A stretch of DNA of 64,000 nt from Halorubrum sp. CBA1229 (GCF_003721435.2 NZ_CP054586.1:124001-188000); one strand, 5' to 3'; counted from the first letter of the stretch, positions 1 to 8,082 are shown. Notes: generated by a model from the letters alone, not told the origin. A program made the numbers and translations.

Positions 1-76
1 GAACGTTCTCCTGCGTGGATTCACACCCACGTCGATAACCCCCGAGCGGTCCTACGAGTAACCGAGGAGAAAGACA
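1..76 (+). promoter_or_regulatory. Conserved leader upstream of Met/His-rich secreted protein (copy A)
   Basis: These 76 bases align without gaps to 29946-30021, which sits at the same distance before the paralogous gene. Both begin with the palindrome GAACGTTC and both end in a GAGGAG Shine-Dalgarno-like run (64-69 here) seven bases before the ATG. Most differences lie between bases 18 and 45. Conservation this strong in non-coding DNA suggests a shared promoter or leader element. The promoter proper may lie off the window's left edge. Confidence 0.5.
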
Positions 77-397
77 ATGACTAATTTCAAACTCGGCCGC
101 TGGCTGCTGGTGGCACTCGCGATCATCGGACTCGCGTTCGCCGCCCCCGCGGTCAGCGCACACGGCACTGACACGACCGCAGACGACGCGCCCACGGACA
201 ATACCACCGCAGATGAATGGGCCACGTGGATGGAGGCACAGATGACCGAACACATGGGCCCTGGTAGCGTCGAGTGGATGGAGTCGCACATGGGTGTGAC
301 CGTCGACGAAATGGCCCAGGACATGGCTGACGAGGAATACCACGACGGGACTGACGACGACTACAACGGCGGGATGTACGGGCAGGGCCACTGCTGA
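77..397 (+). CDS. Secreted Met/His/Asp-rich small protein, putative copper binder (copy A)
   Basis: A 106-residue protein with a Sec-type signal peptide (basic start, hydrophobic residues about 9-25, cleavage likely near VSA-HG). The mature part is acidic and rich in Met and His (TEHMGP, ESHMGV), and ends in a glycine-tyrosine-methionine tail closing with GQGHC. A His at the likely mature N-terminus and the Met motifs would suit copper binding outside the membrane, but I know no named family. It has a close paralog at 30022-30318. The ATG follows a good GAGGAG site. It leads a four-gene module with a SHOCT protein and a DUF302 protein. Confidence 0.75.
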   Translation: MTNFKLGRWLLVALAIIGLAFAAPAVSAHGTDTTADDAPTDNTTADEWATWMEAQMTEHMGPGSVEWMESHMGVTVDEMAQDMADEEYHDGTDDDYNGGMYGQGHC

Positions 398-452
398 TAG
401 GCCCTGACCGTTTCGATCGCTTCGACTGAACGCAATTCACCAATCCACAATA

Positions 453-815
453 ATGACGCAACTCACCACGCACATCGGACGCACTGCTCGTCGACTCACG
501 ATACTCGCTGTTCCGCTGTTGGTCGCGGCGACTGGAACGGCTGCTGCCCACGGTAGTGGAAGCTACGGCGGCGGTATGATGGGCGGCGGCTGGGGCGGAA
601 TGGGCGGACTCGGCGGCTTCGGGATGCTCGGAGGCGGAATGTTCCTCTGGCCGTTGCTCCTGATCGGACTCGTCCTGCTCCTCATGTACGGGACTAACCG
701 CGAAGAACAGACCTCGAAGACGGATACTGCACTCGCTGAACTCCGCGAGCGCTACGCGCGGGGTGAACTCTCGGACGAGGAGTTCGAGAACCGACGATCC
801 TCGCTCACCCAGTGA
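453..815 (+). CDS. Membrane protein with Gly/Met-rich segment and C-terminal SHOCT-like module (copy A)
   Basis: 120 residues. The N-terminus has a signal or anchor (residues about 15-32, ending AAAHG), then a glycine-methionine segment (GGGMMGGGWGG), one transmembrane helix near 64-80, and a C-terminal short amphipathic module with the LRERYARGELSDEEFENRR pattern typical of SHOCT domains. SHOCT modules are short C-terminal pieces thought to act in oligomerisation or membrane-associated assembly. The paralog at 30377-30733 has the same architecture and the same neighbours. The Met-rich stretch and the island context suggest metal handling, which is inference. Confidence 0.8.
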   Translation: MTQLTTHIGRTARRLTILAVPLLVAATGTAAAHGSGSYGGGMMGGGWGGMGGLGGFGMLGGGMFLWPLLLIGLVLLLMYGTNREEQTSKTDTALAELRERYARGELSDEEFENRRSSLTQ

Positions 816-1140
816 GTATCAACACCCTCCGTCCATGTACCCTTCCACGTCGTCCACATACATTCGTATTGCCGGCTGGCACCTTCAGGGGTGCTACAGC
901 GACCACGAGAGAGTGGACTAGAATGACGGGGCGATTTGCTGGGTCAGCAAACGGACCTGGCCGGTTATGCCTCGTGCAATCGTCCATAGTATTGTGGAGA
1001 GAAAGAACGAACACACAAAATGTTGAAAAAGCAACTGAGCTAACCTGACGACAAGGACTCTCCGACTCCGTCGGGGACGACTCAAGCGATCTAAACAGAC
1101 CTCGGCGTGCGTCGACTCCAGTCACAGACCGAGACGAAAT
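816..1140. other. Gap without a convincing gene
   Basis: Both strands carry short open frames here (for example 812-1048 on plus and 805-1218 on minus), but none has a recognisable motif, signal peptide or plausible start, and they overlap each other. I see no RNA gene. The paralogous module has only about 95 bases between the SHOCT gene and the DUF302 gene, so this stretch is extra sequence in copy A. Confidence 0.4.
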
Positions 1141-1341
1141 GTGCGTCACGACAAAATCAACCACCACAATGAAGCACTCACAACACAATATCCGAATCGA
1201 CTCACGAAAACAACGCAACAGGCTGCCGAACGCCGACGACTCCGCGCATTCACCGCCTCAGAAGCGTCTGGCGGCGCTGGATTGACCGAAGCGGAAGCAA
1301 CGAAGCTCATCGCAAGCTTGGAAGCCAAAAACACCCGATAG
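1141..1341 (+). CDS. Possible small basic protein of unknown function
   Basis: A GTG-started frame of 66 residues ending four bases before the DUF302 gene, so it could be translationally coupled to it. The product is basic in the middle (AAERRRLRAF) and its end (LTEAEATKLIASLEAKN) could form a helix. There is no equivalent in the paralogous module at 30,734-30,828, which weakens the case. No family recognised. Confidence 0.25.
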   Translation: MRHDKINHHNEALTTQYPNRLTKTTQQAAERRRLRAFTASEASGGAGLTEAEATKLIASLEAKNTR

Positions 1342-1345
1342 ACCA

Positions 1346-1765
1346 ATGACGTATACCATCACCACAACGATCGATGCACAGTTCGACGATGTCGTAACCG
1401 CAGTCACGACCGCACTACAGGACGAAGGCTTCGGCATCCTCTGTGACATCGACGTCAAAACGACCCTGAAGGAAAAGCTCGATGTCGACGTAGACCAATA
1501 CCGGATTCTCGGGGCGTGTAACCCTCCACTCGCCCACGAGGGGCTCGCCGAAGAGCCGGAATTGGGGGCCCTGCTCCCGTGTAACGTCATCGTCTACGAG
1601 ACGGATGCCGGTGACGTCGTCGTGAGCGCCGTCGACCCCCAGCAACTGGTCGGCATCACGGAGAATCCAGACCTCGACGAGATCGCGGTCGACGTGCACG
1701 AACGATTCGAGCGCGTCATCGCAACGGTCTCAGACGAGTTGGGAACGGTGCCAGAGGAGGAGTGA
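1346..1765 (+). CDS. DUF302 domain protein (copy A)
   Basis: 139 residues, nearly all one DUF302 domain. Visible hallmarks are the N-terminal beta strand (TYTITTTID), the EGFGILCDIDV segment, the conserved GACNPPLA turn, the LLPCNVIVYE strand with its cysteine, and the VVVSAVDP strand. No signal peptide, so likely cytoplasmic. The biochemical role of DUF302 is not established; such genes often lie in metal- or redox-related clusters. The paralog at 30829-31245 is clearly related along its whole length. It is followed after two bases by a broken SHOCT gene. Confidence 0.88.
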   Translation: MTYTITTTIDAQFDDVVTAVTTALQDEGFGILCDIDVKTTLKEKLDVDVDQYRILGACNPPLAHEGLAEEPELGALLPCNVIVYETDAGDVVVSAVDPQQLVGITENPDLDEIAVDVHERFERVIATVSDELGTVPEEE

Positions 1766-1767
1766 CG

Positions 1768-2120
1768 ATGTCTTCGTCGAATCAACTCGACACCACGACT
1801 ATCGTGCTCCTGATCCTCGGGGCGTTCATCGTCCTCCCGTTGCTCACCATGGGGATGGGGTTCGGAGGATGATGGGCTACGGAGGGATGATGGGCTACGG
1901 CGGGACCACCAGCGGGTGGTGGCCGTTCGTCGGGATGCTCGTCCCGCTCATCTTCCTCCTCATCCTCCTTGGCGGTGGCTACCTCGTCGTCCGACGTGCG
2001 AATGAAAGCCAGACGTCTCGAAACCCCGCGATGGAGGAACTCCGCACGGCGTACGCTCGCGGCGACCTCACCGACGAAGAGTTCGAATCCCGCCGCGAGA
2101 AACTCGAACGGTCGGAGTAA
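1768..2120 (+). pseudogene. Frameshifted SHOCT-type membrane protein (copy A)
   Basis: Reading from the ATG at 1768 gives a hydrophobic N-terminus starting MSSSNQLDTTTIVLLILGAF, as in the intact paralog at 31252-31605, but hits TGA at 1870-1872 after 34 codons. Comparison shows one base missing just before the GMMGYGG segment. The rest of the gene (Gly/Met segment, membrane helix, LRTAYARGDLTDEEFESRR module) continues in another frame from ATG 1869 to 2120. The stop and the new ATG overlap as ATGA, so coupled re-initiation could still make an 83-residue C-terminal piece. It is either a recent pseudogene or a split gene; a sequencing error is also possible. Confidence 0.75.
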
Positions 2121-2296
2121 ACTCAACGAGTACACACCCAGGTGCGTATATCCGGAGCCTGTGTATTCGATTTCGTTCGTCAAGCTATTCCCTATCACCA
2201 CTGTGTGAGCAGGACTTCGAATCGAAGAAATGGGAGACTCTCAGCTTACGATTCTGAATAGTAATGTGGTTAAGTTACAATACCGTAGTATACAAT

Positions 2297-2605
2297 GTGA
2301 CCGAAGTAATCCTCTTCACCCAAGAGACGTGCGGGGCATGCACAACACAGCGGGAGAAAAACGACGGCCTCGAGGACAAGTATCCGGACGTGCAGTTCCG
2401 GGAGGTCGACATCCGGAAAGATCTGGAAACGGCCGAAGAATACGGCGTCCGAAAGACGCCGACGACACTCGTCTACGCGAACGGAGAGCAGACCGCCGAG
2501 TTCATCGGCATCGTCGACCGGAACGACCTCGAGTCAGCCATCGAGCGCGCGACCCAGCAACCGTCTGGACTCGTCCAGCGCCTCGTCGATGCCGTGCGAA
2601 AATAA
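2297..2605 (+). CDS. Thioredoxin/glutaredoxin-like protein with CGAC motif
   Basis: About 102 residues with a thioredoxin fold: strand EVILFTQ, active site TCGAC near residues 11-15, strand VQFREVDI, cis-Pro segment KTPTTLVYANGE. A small cytoplasmic thiol-disulfide oxidoreductase is the likely role. I prefer the GTG at 2297 because the fold begins right there and a TATA-like TTACAATA lies near 2275-2282 at leaderless spacing; an ATG at 2264 would add eleven unusual residues. It precedes a secreted halocyanin, so it may serve redox or metal chemistry in this island. Confidence 0.8.
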   Translation: MTEVILFTQETCGACTTQREKNDGLEDKYPDVQFREVDIRKDLETAEEYGVRKTPTTLVYANGEQTAEFIGIVDRNDLESAIERATQQPSGLVQRLVDAVRK

Positions 2606-2630
2606 CGACCAGCAGACCGATTCAAACCAC

Positions 2631-3365
2631 ATGACGAACTATAACCGACGTCAGTTCCTGGGAGTACTCGGTGCCGGCGCAATCGCCGGTGTAGGGATCA
2701 CTCAGCCAGCGAGCGCACAGGAGACGCCCGTCGTGAAGATGGGCAACAACTACTTCGACCCGATCGGACTCCACGTCGAACCCGGCACGACCGTTCGCTT
2801 CGAGCTAGCGGCCGGAGCCCACTCGGCGACCGCCTACGAGAATCGGATTCCATCCGACGCCAGCGCATTCAACAGTGGAACCATCTCGTCGGGATCCTTC
2901 GAGTACACGTTCGAAGAGCCAGGCACGTACGACTACTACTGCATCCCGCACAAGTCGGTCGGGATGGTCGGCCGCATCGTCGTCGGCAGCCCCGGCGGCC
3001 CGGCCGAGGAGAGCTCAATCCCCGACGGCGAGGTCCCCGATAGCGAGACGATCGTCCAGAACGGCGCCGTGGCCATCGGCTCGGACGTCGACGGAAGCGG
3101 GAGCACCGGTGGCGGCATGATGGGGCCCGGCGGAGGGGGCATGATGGGTGGCTCGAGAGGCGGGTGGGGCGGCGTCCCGTTCGTCGGCGGGGCACTCGGA
3201 ATGCTCGGCTTAGCTGGCGGACTCCTCTATTGGGCACTAGGACGAGGTGACGCATCTCCCGAGAGCGATGATTCCGCGATGGAAACCCTCCAACGCCGTT
3301 ACGCACGAGGCGAGATCGACGAAGAAGAGTTCCAGAAGCGTCGTGAGCGGTTGGAAGACAGGTGA
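2631..3365 (+). CDS. Halocyanin-like cupredoxin fused to membrane helix and SHOCT module
   Basis: 244 residues. It starts with a Tat signal (NRRQFLGVLGAG), followed by a type 1 copper domain of about 90 residues with the His of GAHSATAY and the Cys-His-Met cluster of YYCIPHKSVGM. After an acidic linker come a Gly/Met-rich stretch (GGGMMGPGGGGMMGG), a membrane helix, and a C-terminal SHOCT-like module (LQRRYARGEIDEEEFQKRR). Halocyanins are one-electron copper carriers on the outer membrane face. The fusion to the tail used by the neighbouring small proteins is unusual. The second ATG of the frame is chosen because it sits right before the Tat motif. Confidence 0.88.
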   Translation: MTNYNRRQFLGVLGAGAIAGVGITQPASAQETPVVKMGNNYFDPIGLHVEPGTTVRFELAAGAHSATAYENRIPSDASAFNSGTISSGSFEYTFEEPGTYDYYCIPHKSVGMVGRIVVGSPGGPAEESSIPDGEVPDSETIVQNGAVAIGSDVDGSGSTGGGMMGPGGGGMMGGSRGGWGGVPFVGGALGMLGLAGGLLYWALGRGDASPESDDSAMETLQRRYARGEIDEEEFQKRRERLEDR

Positions 3366-3460
3366 AACGCCTCGTCGATGTTCGGTAAGTCAGCGAATCG
3401 CGTCGGGTGCCCTCGATCGATCCGTCCGGCCGCGGATACCACCTTCGTTCGAGCGCGTCG

Positions 3461-4222
3461 TCACGTCGTTCGAGTTCCGCGGTAGTACACCCACACGGCG
3501 AGGAGTCCGACGACGAGGAGATAGCCGGCCCCCCAGCCGAGCGACGCAGCCGTGTCCAAGTCCGTCGTGAGTCCGGTATCGACCATCACGCGGACGGGAT
3601 GGTAGCCCGGGAAGAGTTTCATCCACCACTCGGGTTCAGACTGGACGAACAGCGGGTCCTGAAACAGTCCGATATCGATCATCGGGAGGATCAACATAAT
3701 CCACAGGCCGGCCAGGCGGTTGAAGACGGCGCCGACGAGCATCCCAATAAGTCCGTAGGTAACTGAAAGGACGAGCATCGCGGCGACGAACCACCACAGC
3801 TGTTCGGGCTGGAAGTCGATGAGCATCACCCCGACGGAGACAGCGACCACGACAAGCGTGATGACTGCAAGGACGCCGAACCGTGCGGCGATGACCTGCC
3901 GTGCTCGGTAGCCGACGACAGCGAGGCGGCCGTCCGTGTCTCTCGCCTCGCGCATTAGGAATAGACCGGCCAACCCGACGATGAACGAACTCGTGATCGG
4001 TGTCATGATCACGCCGTGGACCTCGGGCATCCCCCGCATCACGGTCGTCGTCTCGCCGTCGACGAGCGTCCGGACCGGCATCTGGACGTCCTGGGTGACC
4101 GCGAAGGCGAGCGTGATGAACGACACTGGGAGGACGACCAGGAGCGCTACGAGGACGTAGTTGCGGGCGTGTTCCCGGAGCCCGATACCGAACGCCGTGG
4201 CCGTTCGGTTCACGCTGACCAC
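3461..4222 (-). CDS. ABC-2 type transporter permease (second subunit)
   Basis: 253 residues with about six hydrophobic segments and a cytoplasmic N-terminus. Its layout matches ABC-2 permeases: helix 1 (YVLVALLVVLPVSFI), a long external loop with GETTTVMRGMPEVHG, then paired helices. It overlaps the upstream permease gene by 13 bases and is the last gene of a three-gene minus-strand operon. The two permeases would form a heterodimer driven by the ATPase at 4940-5665. The exported substrate is not visible; copper export or assembly of copper proteins is suggested only by location. Confidence 0.8.
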   Translation of the reverse strand: MVSVNRTATAFGIGLREHARNYVLVALLVVLPVSFITLAFAVTQDVQMPVRTLVDGETTTVMRGMPEVHGVIMTPITSSFIVGLAGLFLMREARDTDGRLAVVGYRARQVIAARFGVLAVITLVVVAVSVGVMLIDFQPEQLWWFVAAMLVLSVTYGLIGMLVGAVFNRLAGLWIMLILPMIDIGLFQDPLFVQSEPEWWMKLFPGYHPVRVMVDTGLTTDLDTAASLGWGAGYLLVVGLLAVWVYYRGTRTT

Positions 4223-4947
4223 CCCCCGGCCGTGCGCATCGTCGCACCGAATACGGCAGTCACGAGGACGAGCAACACGAGAAGGTACCCGCCGACGAAG
4301 ACGAGGTCACCCGCAGCGAACGTACCGTCGAAGGCGGCCGACTGGAGGAGTTCCTTCGGATGATACAACGGGAAGTACCGGACGAAGTCGGGGACGTCCG
4401 CGGCGAGCGGGCTGTCGCCACTGAGGAACGCGTCCATCATCGCGAGGAAGACGACGACGAGCGACCCCTCGAACAGTCGCGGAAGCACTGCGCCGACGAG
4501 CGCACCGAGGAAAGCATAGACGACGCCCGCGAGCGCGAGGAACGCGAACACAAACAGGGGTGCTTCGACGTCGATCGTCAGCCAGAGGACGCCGAAGTTC
4601 ACCCCCGCGACGACGATCGTGACACCCGCGAGAGTCGCCAGCCGCGTCGCGAGCAGCGTTCGTGGCGCGTACCCGGTCTGAACGAGCCGTCGGTCAGCCT
4701 CCCGGGCACTGATCATCTGGACCAGTCCCATCAGCCCGGCGATGATGGCGACGCCGAAGATCGCGCCGAGGAGGCGTCCCAGGTCGAGCGGAATCCCCTC
4801 GACGGTCGGCATTGACGGCAGTCCGGCCATCGCCTGGCCCCACCCCTCGATGACCACGAGCGGGAGCACCAGCGCAAGGACGACGTTCAGAGGTGTCCGG
4901 ACAAACGTCTGGAGATTCGCCCGAACGCCGACGACGAACCTATTCAT
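4210..4947 (-). CDS. ABC-2 type transporter permease (first subunit)
   Basis: 245 residues, multi-pass. Hydrophobic segments include TPLNVVLALVLPLVVIEG near the N-terminus, a middle block (GAIFGVAIIAGLMGLVQM) and a C-terminal helix (GGYLLVLLVLVTAVFGATM). The ISAREADRRLVQTGY segment after the third helix is the cytoplasmic coupling region typical of ABC-2 permeases and is shared with its partner (REARDTDGRLAVVGY), showing the two arose by duplication. It overlaps the ATPase gene by eight bases. Confidence 0.8.
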   Translation of the reverse strand: MNRFVVGVRANLQTFVRTPLNVVLALVLPLVVIEGWGQAMAGLPSMPTVEGIPLDLGRLLGAIFGVAIIAGLMGLVQMISAREADRRLVQTGYAPRTLLATRLATLAGVTIVVAGVNFGVLWLTIDVEAPLFVFAFLALAGVVYAFLGALVGAVLPRLFEGSLVVVFLAMMDAFLSGDSPLAADVPDFVRYFPLYHPKELLQSAAFDGTFAAGDLVFVGGYLLVLLVLVTAVFGATMRTAGGWSA

Positions 4948-5665
4948 GTTCCCCCTCCGGGTCGCTCCTGAGTTCGCTCTCGGTCTCTTCGTCGGTCACG
5001 TCGTGAACCAGTCCGTTCCGCACCTCGAAGACGCGGTCGAGGCGACTCCGCTCCTCAATTAGGTGGGAGATCATGACGACGGCAGTGCCGTCGTCCGCGA
5101 GGTCCTGTGCCATGTCCCAGAATCGCAGGTAAGTCTCCCAGTCGAACCCGGTGTAGGGTTCGTCGAGCATGAGAACGTCCGGGTCGTGCATCAACGCGAT
5201 GCTGAGGTTGACCTTCTGTCGGTTCCCACCGCTAAGCTGGTCGACCCGGTAGTCAAGGTACTGCTCGAAGTCGAGTTCGTCCGCCAGTCTTTGCTTCGCC
5301 GCGTCGATCTCCTCGCGACTCATCCCGTACCCGGCGCCGAAGAGCCGGAAGGTTTCAGAGACGGTCAACCGATCGTAGAGCAGGGGTTCCTGCGGACACC
5401 ATCCGACGGTTCCATACCGTTCGACCGTGCCCGCGTCGTGGTCGAGAACCCCGACGAGAATCTCCATCAGCGTGGACTTGCCCGACCCATTCTCGCCGAC
5501 GATGCCGACGATCTCGCCGGCACGGACCTCGATATCCGCACCGGTGAGAACGGGCGTCGACCGTCCCAACGGAAGTCGTGACCCGTAGGTTTTCTCGAGA
5601 ACGTTGCCTCGAACGAGCGTCTTGCTACCATCGACCGTCTCCGTGGGCGCCGTGGTCATTTCCAT
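4940..5665 (-). CDS. ABC transporter ATP-binding protein
   Basis: 241 residues. Walker A is GENGSGKST (near residue 57), the signature motif is LSGGNRQK, Walker B is VLMLDEP, and the switch His is in MISHL. This is the cytoplasmic ATPase of the exporter formed with the two following permeases and is the first gene of the operon. An AT-rich stretch between 5690 and 5725 on the other side of its start probably holds the promoter. The subfamily resembles the two-permease exporters also found for NosFY-type systems, but substrate cannot be assigned. Confidence 0.88.
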   Translation of the reverse strand: MEMTTAPTETVDGSKTLVRGNVLEKTYGSRLPLGRSTPVLTGADIEVRAGEIVGIVGENGSGKSTLMEILVGVLDHDAGTVERYGTVGWCPQEPLLYDRLTVSETFRLFGAGYGMSREEIDAAKQRLADELDFEQYLDYRVDQLSGGNRQKVNLSIALMHDPDVLMLDEPYTGFDWETYLRFWDMAQDLADDGTAVVMISHLIEERSRLDRVFEVRNGLVHDVTDEETESELRSDPEGEHE

Positions 5666-5903
5666 ACGTGGAAAGACGTTCTACTCATTCAATCGAATTG
5701 TTGTTAAGAATCGAAAGTTAACCCCGTCAAATTACCCTGAGATCGGGTTGTATCACGAAGAGAGCAATGGATAGCCAACGATTTGGCATTCCTTTTGTCT
5801 CCAAACAGGAGTAGACTTGGTCGGTAGCCGTCATGAAAATCAGACATCTATCAGGCCCCGAACATAGTGTTGATGCGGTTTTCAAGTCAAGGTTCGAGTA
5901 TCC

Positions 5904-6068
5904 ATGGTTCAGTGCTACATCTGTGACTCGGAATGCGCTCGCGACGATGAGGTGTTCGTCTGCGAGCACTGCGGGATCTCCTGCCACCGACACTGTATGG
6001 CGGAATACGACACCGATGTCTGCCCGAAGTGTGTCGGCGAGCCGATGATCGGAGCGATCGAGTTCTAG
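5904..6068 (+). CDS. Small zinc-finger protein (54 aa)
   Basis: A 54-residue frame from ATG 5904 with nine cysteines and three histidines in RING/PHD-like spacing: CYIC near the start, CEHCG, then CHRHC and CPKC. The paired CxxC knuckles indicate one or two bound zinc ions. Cys-rich mini-proteins of this kind are common in haloarchaea and usually of unknown role. The frame is short and easily missed, and an overlapping minus-strand frame (5727-6086) without motifs is its shadow. It lies before another Cys-rich mini-protein gene. Confidence 0.75.
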   Translation: MVQCYICDSECARDDEVFVCEHCGISCHRHCMAEYDTDVCPKCVGEPMIGAIEF

Positions 6069-6167
6069 TCGTTCCTTGTCACTCACACACCGCCTTCAGC
6101 CCGGAGGCGGAGTATATCGATGGTCAGCTGGCGAAATGCGTTTTTGACTCGTGCCCGTAGCACAGGT

Positions 6168-6389
6168 ATGTCTACGACCGTCGAACTCCCCAACGTTGAT
6201 GAGACGTGCGCCTACTGCAGGTCGCGTATCTTCGACCACGACCCGATCTGTGTGCGCGACTGTACCGACGACTGCGGGTCGCCGACCTACTTCTGCAACT
6301 ACGCGTGTCTCTCGACCTACGTTGACGAAAACAACTTGACGACTGGCAACGCGTGTGAGTGGTCGCCCGACGACCCCGACTGCTGCTGA
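6168..6389 (+). CDS. Cys-rich metal-binding mini-protein (copy A)
   Basis: 73 residues from ATG 6168. It has eleven cysteines arranged as CAYC, CVRDC, DDCGSPTYFC, YAC, then NACEW and a terminal CC. The core SRIFDHDPICVRDC is identical in the paralog encoded on the minus strand at 24550-24771. The pattern recalls TRASH/YHS-like treble-clef metal sites, so a cytoplasmic metal sensor or chaperone is plausible, but this is inference. An upstream ATG at 6120 would add sixteen residues absent from the paralog, so the inner start is preferred. Confidence 0.8.
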   Translation: MSTTVELPNVDETCAYCRSRIFDHDPICVRDCTDDCGSPTYFCNYACLSTYVDENNLTTGNACEWSPDDPDCC

Positions 6390-6515
6390 GTGGATTCGCC
6401 CCAAGCAAGACACAGAGCGACGTATTAGCCGCCACCCAACCTAGGAACCACCAACGGAGCAGTACTGGCCGTCCAACTTTATGAATGCAGCCAACGAAGT
6501 CCGTAGTGGTTCACT

Positions 6516-6884
6516 ATGTCAAAAGAGCGCACGTCCGACGGCCTGCTCCGCATCGTCCTGATCGTCCTCGCGGTGATCGTCCTGTTCCCGCTGTTGATGA
6601 TGGTGTTCGCGATGCCGATGATGGGCATGATGGGCTGGTGGTGGGGTGGTGGCATGGCCGGCGGCCTCTCACCGCTGTGGGGTATCGGAATGATGCTCGT
6701 CTGGCTCGTTGTCCTCGTCGGCATCGGCTACCTCCTCTATCGCGGCCTCGTCGGTGGTGTCGGGTCGTCGCTGACCAGCGATAGAGCACTCGAGGAACTC
6801 CGAGTGGCGTACGCTCGTGGCGACCTCTCCGACGAGGAGTTCGAGGAACGGCGTGCGAAACTCACCCGCGAGGAGTCGCAGTAG
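6516..6884 (+). CDS. Two-helix membrane protein with Met-rich segment and SHOCT-like tail
   Basis: 122 residues. A first helix (LLRIVLIVLAVIVLFPLLMM) runs into a Met/Trp/Gly-rich stretch (MPMMGMMGWWWGGG), followed by a second helix (MLVWLVVLVGIGYLLY) and a C-terminal LRVAYARGDLSDEEFEERR module. This is the same architecture as the products at 1768, 25581 and 31252. The Met cluster between two helices at the outer face could bind Cu(I). The gene is nine bases upstream of a lipoprotein gene, so the two may be co-transcribed. Confidence 0.82.
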   Translation: MSKERTSDGLLRIVLIVLAVIVLFPLLMMVFAMPMMGMMGWWWGGGMAGGLSPLWGIGMMLVWLVVLVGIGYLLYRGLVGGVGSSLTSDRALEELRVAYARGDLSDEEFEERRAKLTREESQ

Positions 6885-6893
6885 TCTGCAATC

Positions 6894-7187
6894 ATGTCCT
6901 CGACAGTACAGCGACGCGAGTTTCTCACTGCGCTCGGAGCCGGCATCGCAGGTCTCTCCGGATGCGTTGGAAATCTCCCGGGCAGTGGCGACGGCGTCGA
7001 CAGGACGATCTACGTCGGAGGCTACCACTGGGGCTTCGTTATCATCGGTGCGAGTCTGTTCGCCTACGACGTTCTCAAGAAACGCTTCGTCCGCCGTGAC
7101 GAACCTGATTCCATCTCTGACGGAACGATCATCTCCCGGCGAATCTTCGCCGAAGGAGACGCGGGTTCCGAACTCGACAACGATTAA
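6894..7187 (+). CDS. Tat lipoprotein of unknown function, possibly truncated
   Basis: 97 residues starting with a Tat lipoprotein signal (RREFLTALGAGIAG followed by the lipobox LSGC). The mature protein continues with TIYVGGYHWGFVIIG, which faintly recalls the start of cytochrome oxidase subunit II or cupredoxin-like domains, then turns into a short basic and acidic tail without copper ligands. It may be the N-terminal remnant of a longer copper-binding lipoprotein joined to unrelated sequence. I do not recognise a family for the full length. Confidence 0.6.
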   Translation: MSSTVQRREFLTALGAGIAGLSGCVGNLPGSGDGVDRTIYVGGYHWGFVIIGASLFAYDVLKKRFVRRDEPDSISDGTIISRRIFAEGDAGSELDND

Positions 7188-7397
7188 CGCCCCCAATCAC
7201 TCGTGTTTCGACGATATCGACGCTGTTAACGTTCTCTTCACGGCGTGCGATTTCATCTGCCAATTCGTTTCACCCGGGTGATCGTGCGCGACACGGGGAA
7301 CACGGGTCCTGAATGGGGTGACCAGAAGATCCAACAACAACGGAGTCTCTCACCATGGACCGAGTCAGTAAATATCGTTATGAGTCACTGGCGTCGC

Positions 7398-7922
7398 TTA
7401 CGATTCCCGCTGAGCGCGGACGAACGCTCGCCGCAGGACGGTCAGCAGGACGTACGTCTCGTACTTCTGGTTCCGACAGTGGTCACACGGCTGCATCTCC
7501 GTTGTGATCTCCTCGATAGATTCCTCGTACTCCTCCGTGAGATGGTTCAGTGCCTCCGTGACCTGCGGCTGGATAGCATCCGTCATCTCCTCCACGGCGG
7601 CATCAGCCGAACCCGGTAGTGAGTACGAGAGGACGATCGTGTTCGCGTGGTAGTACTTCGTCGTGCCGCCACGCCCCTCCTCAAAGCGGACGACGTCTAC
7701 GAGTCCGGAATCGCGGAGTTCGTTGATGTGGTGCCGAACGGTGTTTTCGGTCCGCTCGATCCCTCGATCGGTGAGTCGGTCGTGAACCTCGCCTGCCGTC
7801 CGTGCCTCATCGGCCAGTATGTCGAGGATCATCGCTCGCATTGGTTCGTCGATGGCGTCCGAAACGCGGGTATCCCTAATCGCGATGTCGTCGAGATGGT
7901 GGTCGGCACCGGAACTGCTCAT
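7398..7922 (-). CDS. Winged-helix transcriptional regulator, probably metal-responsive
   Basis: 174 residues from ATG 7922 (an upstream GTG/ATG would add 19 residues before MSSSGADHHL). An ArsR-like winged helix spans about residues 20-100 (EPMRAMILDILADEARTAGEVHDRL, recognition region ENTVRHHINELRDSGLVDVV, wing GRGGTTKYYHA). The C-terminus carries PCDHCRNQKY, a CxxC site that could bind metal. It is divergent from the HMA chaperone and P1B ATPase genes beginning at 8120, the usual layout for a regulator that controls its neighbours. Confidence 0.82.
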   Translation of the reverse strand: MSSSGADHHLDDIAIRDTRVSDAIDEPMRAMILDILADEARTAGEVHDRLTDRGIERTENTVRHHINELRDSGLVDVVRFEEGRGGTTKYYHANTIVLSYSLPGSADAAVEEMTDAIQPQVTEALNHLTEEYEESIEEITTEMQPCDHCRNQKYETYVLLTVLRRAFVRAQRES

Positions 7923-8082
7923 AATGGGACTGTGAGACACGTGCGGGAAAAGGTAGCGGCGAACACTGCTGTCGAGCACTTCGACCGGACGACTGGCCTG
8001 CGGTCGGATCGAGTCGAAGCCCTAGACGACCTATTGGACTGTTCCAACGACCTATATCTCTATTCAAACATATCATCTAAAA

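Noticed and set aside
812..1218. Overlapping short frames on both strands
   Set aside because: Neither strand shows a motif or a counterpart in the paralogous module.
2078..2096. GAGTTCGAATCCCGCC, resembling a tRNA T-loop
   Set aside because: It is the coding sequence for EFESR of a SHOCT tail; no acceptor stem or anticodon arm can be drawn around it.
5727..6086. A 119-codon minus-strand frame
   Set aside because: It overlaps the 54-residue zinc-finger gene, which has nine Cys in proper spacing; the minus frame shows no motif.
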